In this document: positions 58,011 to 58,455 of the stretch, in pieces
Numbering within the stretch: the first letter of the stretch is position 1
Layout: every line of letters begins with the position of its first letter
Source of the DNA: Stentor coeruleus
Lineage: Eukaryota; Ciliophora; Heterotrichea; Heterotrichida; Stentoridae
Direction of reading: 5' to 3'
Length of the DNA: 58,455 bases
Assembly: GCA_001970955.1 (NCBI GenBank)
Contig: MPUH01000390.1
Coordinates: 1-58,455 of the forward strand
Position numbers and translations under genes: made by a program
The notes under the pieces: generated by a model
Database searches by the model: none
The model's input: the letters and a program-made list of their open reading frames with translations, nothing else
What the model was told of the DNA's origin: nothing

Positions 58011-58108
58011 GTTTAAATAATAGATTATATCTTTATAATGCGCTTTTTATAAGTGGGTTATGTTGAATGATAGGATGTTATCATTTAGAAGAATTTATAT
58101 TTGGAATA

Positions 58109-58235
58109 TTGAGATATAGTATAAGATTATTATAAAAGCATATAAATGCTAGTCGGAATTGAGATATAGTATAAGATTATTATAAAAAACGTTTATATAC
58201 TAGTTAGGATTGAGATGAATTGTTAAGAATATATA
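58109..58235. repeat. Subtelomeric ~50-bp tandem repeat
   Basis: Two units starting ttgagatatagtataagat at 58109 and 58159 share their first ~30 bp exactly; a third, diverged start (ttgagatgaattg) is at 58210. They lie between the last gene and the telomere. No open frame. Confidence 0.8.
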
Positions 58236-58436
58236 AGATTTAGTATGTTTATATGATTTGATATGTAAAAGTTAACAAATAAAATTCATCTTGCTTGATG
58301 CTGTATATAAGAATATCTTAATATTTCTAGAATTGATTTTTTATTATTCTTGCAATAGTTTATATTCCCTAATTCTTGCTTTTGTACTTGTATAATTTCA
58401 TTTACTTTTATATCCTGCTATCTAAATATTGTAAAA

Positions 58437-58455
58437 TAGGGTGTTAGGGTGTTAG
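58437..58455 (+). repeat. Telomere repeat, macronuclear chromosome end
   Basis: TAGGGTGTTAGGGTGTTAG is 2.4 copies of TGTTAGGG (C-strand CCCTAACA), the telomere unit of heterotrich ciliates. The window ends inside the array, in the orientation expected for a right end. Confidence 0.92.

Overview
The window is AT-rich nuclear DNA of a ciliate, most likely a heterotrich close to Stentor. The right end runs into the 8-base telomere unit TGTTAGGG, which is the heterotrich macronuclear telomere. One gene is interrupted by a 15-nt GT..AG intron, the hallmark intron size of heterotrichs. Conserved genes read through with the standard code: tryptophans checked are TGG, stops are mostly TAA or TAG, and TGA ends the flippase gene. 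That argues against Blepharisma (UGA read as Trp) and the UAA/UAG=Gln ciliates. Genes are nearly intron-free, tightly packed and on both strands. No operons, rRNA, convincing tRNA or CRISPR are visible.

Layout. 0-5 kb: three poorly characterised genes (a TPR/IQ protein, an unknown protein damaged by a 17-bp duplication, a coiled-coil protein with the 15-nt intron). 5-21.6 kb, minus strand: one giant RNF213-family gene that would encode about 5,520-5,530 aa but is written in three open pieces, separated by a one-base homopolymer difference and a single in-frame TAG. It has the tandem AAA+ core and an RZ-type zinc finger, no recognisable RING, and a long charged repeat array. 21.6-23 kb: decayed fragments. 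23-28.5 kb: a calcium-dependent protein kinase and two hypothetical proteins. 28.8-32.9 kb: a P4-ATPase flippase and isopentenyl-diphosphate isomerase. 33.5-41.5 kb: a tandem family of three F-box-like/leucine-rich genes, interrupted by an MFS transporter, a GC-enriched unexplained block and a fossil piggyBac-type transposase. 42-49.2 kb: DnaJ, DRC8/EFCAB2, an unknown protein, a secreted SET-type protein, ribosomal protein eS7, a CFAP97-like protein and a small charged protein. 49.4-55.6 kb: a shortened RAD50, a type III PI4-kinase and a His-rich ZnT zinc transporter. 57.3-58.0 kb: one coiled-coil gene, then a subtelomeric repeat and the telomere.

The most interesting items are the RNF213-like giant (in animals an antibacterial ubiquitin ligase) in a bacteria-eating protist with an altered RZ finger; the piggyBac fossil in macronuclear DNA of a lineage that uses domesticated piggyBac proteins for genome editing; telomere-like motifs about 90-115 bp upstream of several start codons; and a strand-composition flip that tracks gene direction. 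All assignments come from reading motifs by eye; no database search was possible.
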